NCBI GenBank assembly: GCA_036510065.1
Contig: DATCEO010000129.1
Span: forward strand, 62,001 to 126,000
Length of the DNA stretch: 64,000 nucleotides
Direction: 5' to 3'
From: DASUBV01 sp036510065
Lineage (GTDB): Bacteria; Actinomycetota; Actinomycetes; Streptosporangiales; Streptosporangiaceae
Below are positions 63,215 through 64,000 of the stretch, in pieces. The translations under genes and the position numbers were made by a program. Under the pieces are notes generated by a model. The model saw only the letters and a program-made list of their open reading frames with translations, did not search any database and was not told where the DNA came from. Each line of letters opens with the position of its first letter. The first letter of the stretch is position 1.

Positions 63215-64000
63215 AGGGCGGACCCCGGCACCTGAGCTGGCTCCGGCCCGCCCGCGGCCTGCTGGCCGGGCAGGGGCCGCTCGCCCGTGAGCGCGAGCGC
63301 GACCGACTGCAGCCCGACCGAGTGCGATGCCTTCACCAGCACCACATCACCGCCGCGCAGCCGCTGGCCTAGCGCGGCCACCGCCGCGGCCGCGTCGGGG
63401 ACCTGCAGCAGCTCACCCTGCCACGACGGCACGGCCTTGGCCCCGGCCAGGATCGGCGCCGCGGCGGCACCGACCCCGATGAGCCCGGCCACCCCGGCTC
63501 GCGCGGCCAGCAGGCCGGCTTCCTCATGAAATATCCCGGCCAGCTCGCCCAGCTCGGTCATCTCGCCCAGGACCGCGAACCCGCGGCGGCCAGCGTCACC
63601 GCGGCCGGTCATGTCGGCCAGCGCCGTGAGCGCCGCCCGCAGCGACTCTGGGTTGGCGTTGTAGGCGTCGTTGATGATCGTGACCCCGTCTGGCCGCTGG
63701 GTGACCTCCATCCGCCACCGGCTCCGGGCCACCGCCTCGGACAGGCCGGCCGCGATGGCGTCCGTCCCCAGGCCCAGCTGGCCGGCCAGCGCCGCGGCGG
63801 CCAGGGCGTTCGTCACGTGATGCCGGCCGTGCAGCCGCAGCCGCACCGGCGCTGTCCCGCCCGCGGTCACCAGCGTGAAGGCGGCCCGGCTCTGGTCATC
63901 GGTGGTGATAGCGTCCGCCCGCACGTCGGCCTGCGCCGACTGGCCGAAGGTCACGACGCGGGCCCTGGTGTCCCTGGCCATGGCCAGCACCCGCGGGTCA
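63211..64000 (-). CDS. murF: MurF, C-terminal part (runs off the right edge)
   Basis: The ligase that adds D-Ala-D-Ala to the UDP-MurNAc tripeptide. About 263 residues are visible: the end of the central ATPase domain (HGRHHVTNALAAAALAGQLG) and the C-terminal domain (INDAYNANPESLRAALTALADM, GEMTELG, VVLVKASHSVGLQSV). The N-terminal domain and Walker loop lie beyond 64000. It heads the visible murF-mraY-ftsW-murG-murC-ftsQ-ftsZ series. Confidence 0.95.
   Translation of the reverse strand, partial: DPRVLAMARDTRARVVTFGQSAQADVRADAITTDDQSRAAFTLVTAGGTAPVRLRLHGRHHVTNALAAAALAGQLGLGTDAIAAGLSEAVARSRWRMEVTQRPDGVTIINDAYNANPESLRAALTALADMTGRGDAGRRGFAVLGEMTELGELAGIFHEEAGLLAARAGVAGLIGVGAAAAPILAGAKAVPSWQGELLQVPDAAAAVAALGQRLRGGDVVLVKASHSVGLQSVALALTGERPLPGQQAAGGPEPAQVPGSAL

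Overview
The window is high-GC DNA that is almost fully coding. Its gene content and order are those of a filamentous-type actinobacterium (Actinomycetota). The evidence is an ANTAR response regulator beside polA/rpsA, a trpC-trpB-trpA block beside gltB/gltD, a polyphosphate glucokinase, a DivIVA/SepF/YggT/YggS group beside ftsZ, PHP-type DnaE1, and many GTG starts with overlapping gene ends. I cannot place it below phylum with confidence. A Streptosporangiales-like lineage would fit, but that is a guess. Most genes are read leftward (minus strand). Both edges cut genes: rpsA at the left and murF at the right.

Left part (1-23 kb): the start of rpsA with a clear promoter, polA, a secreted aldose 1-epimerase behind a LacI-type palindrome, a PaaI-like thioesterase, a PdtaR-type ANTAR regulator with a long low-complexity tail, and tRNA-Leu(CAA). 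Directly after the tRNA lies a wrecked FtsX-type ABC exporter locus: a permease with a stop, frameshifts and a deletion that fuses it to the C-terminal third of its ATPase. Then come a polytopic glycosyltransferase, an Lgt homologue with an altered signature motif, gltD-gltB, and trpA-trpB-trpC preceded by the trp-associated membrane protein.

Middle (23-45 kb): a TIGR03085-type protein. Next is a seven-gene phosphonate/organophosphate locus: PhnX-like HAD hydrolase, LacI regulator, lipoprotein binding protein, two permeases, ATPase and metallophosphoesterase. After it come a 55-residue membrane protein, ppgK, a small membrane protein, an ABC-2 exporter pair, a DUF2254 membrane protein and dnaE1, which lacks its usual C-terminal tail. 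A divergent aldehyde dehydrogenase-pobA-SDR operon follows, with its own consensus promoter; it sits between dnaE and rluD.

Right part (45-64 kb): rluD-lspA and a DksA/TraR zinc-finger gene, then ileS in the opposite direction, a membrane-anchored protein with an Ada-like Cys-rich C-terminus, divIVA, yggT, sepF, yggS, ftsZ, ftsQ, murC, murG, ftsW, mraY and murF. This is a division and cell-wall (dcw) cluster that carries murC but has no murD between ftsW and mraY and no ylmD/pgeF between ftsZ and yggS.

A theme across the window is short in-frame tandem repeats (15 or 18 bp) inside housekeeping genes: pdtaR, gltD, trpB, lspA, ileS, the glycosyltransferase and the 558-residue protein. They create Ala/Pro/Gly/Ser-rich tails and linkers. 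I see no rRNA, CRISPR array, complete insertion sequence or phage. I found no convincing wholly new defence or mobile system; the best leads are the phosphonate locus, the altered Lgt, the truncated DnaE1 and the repeat expansions.
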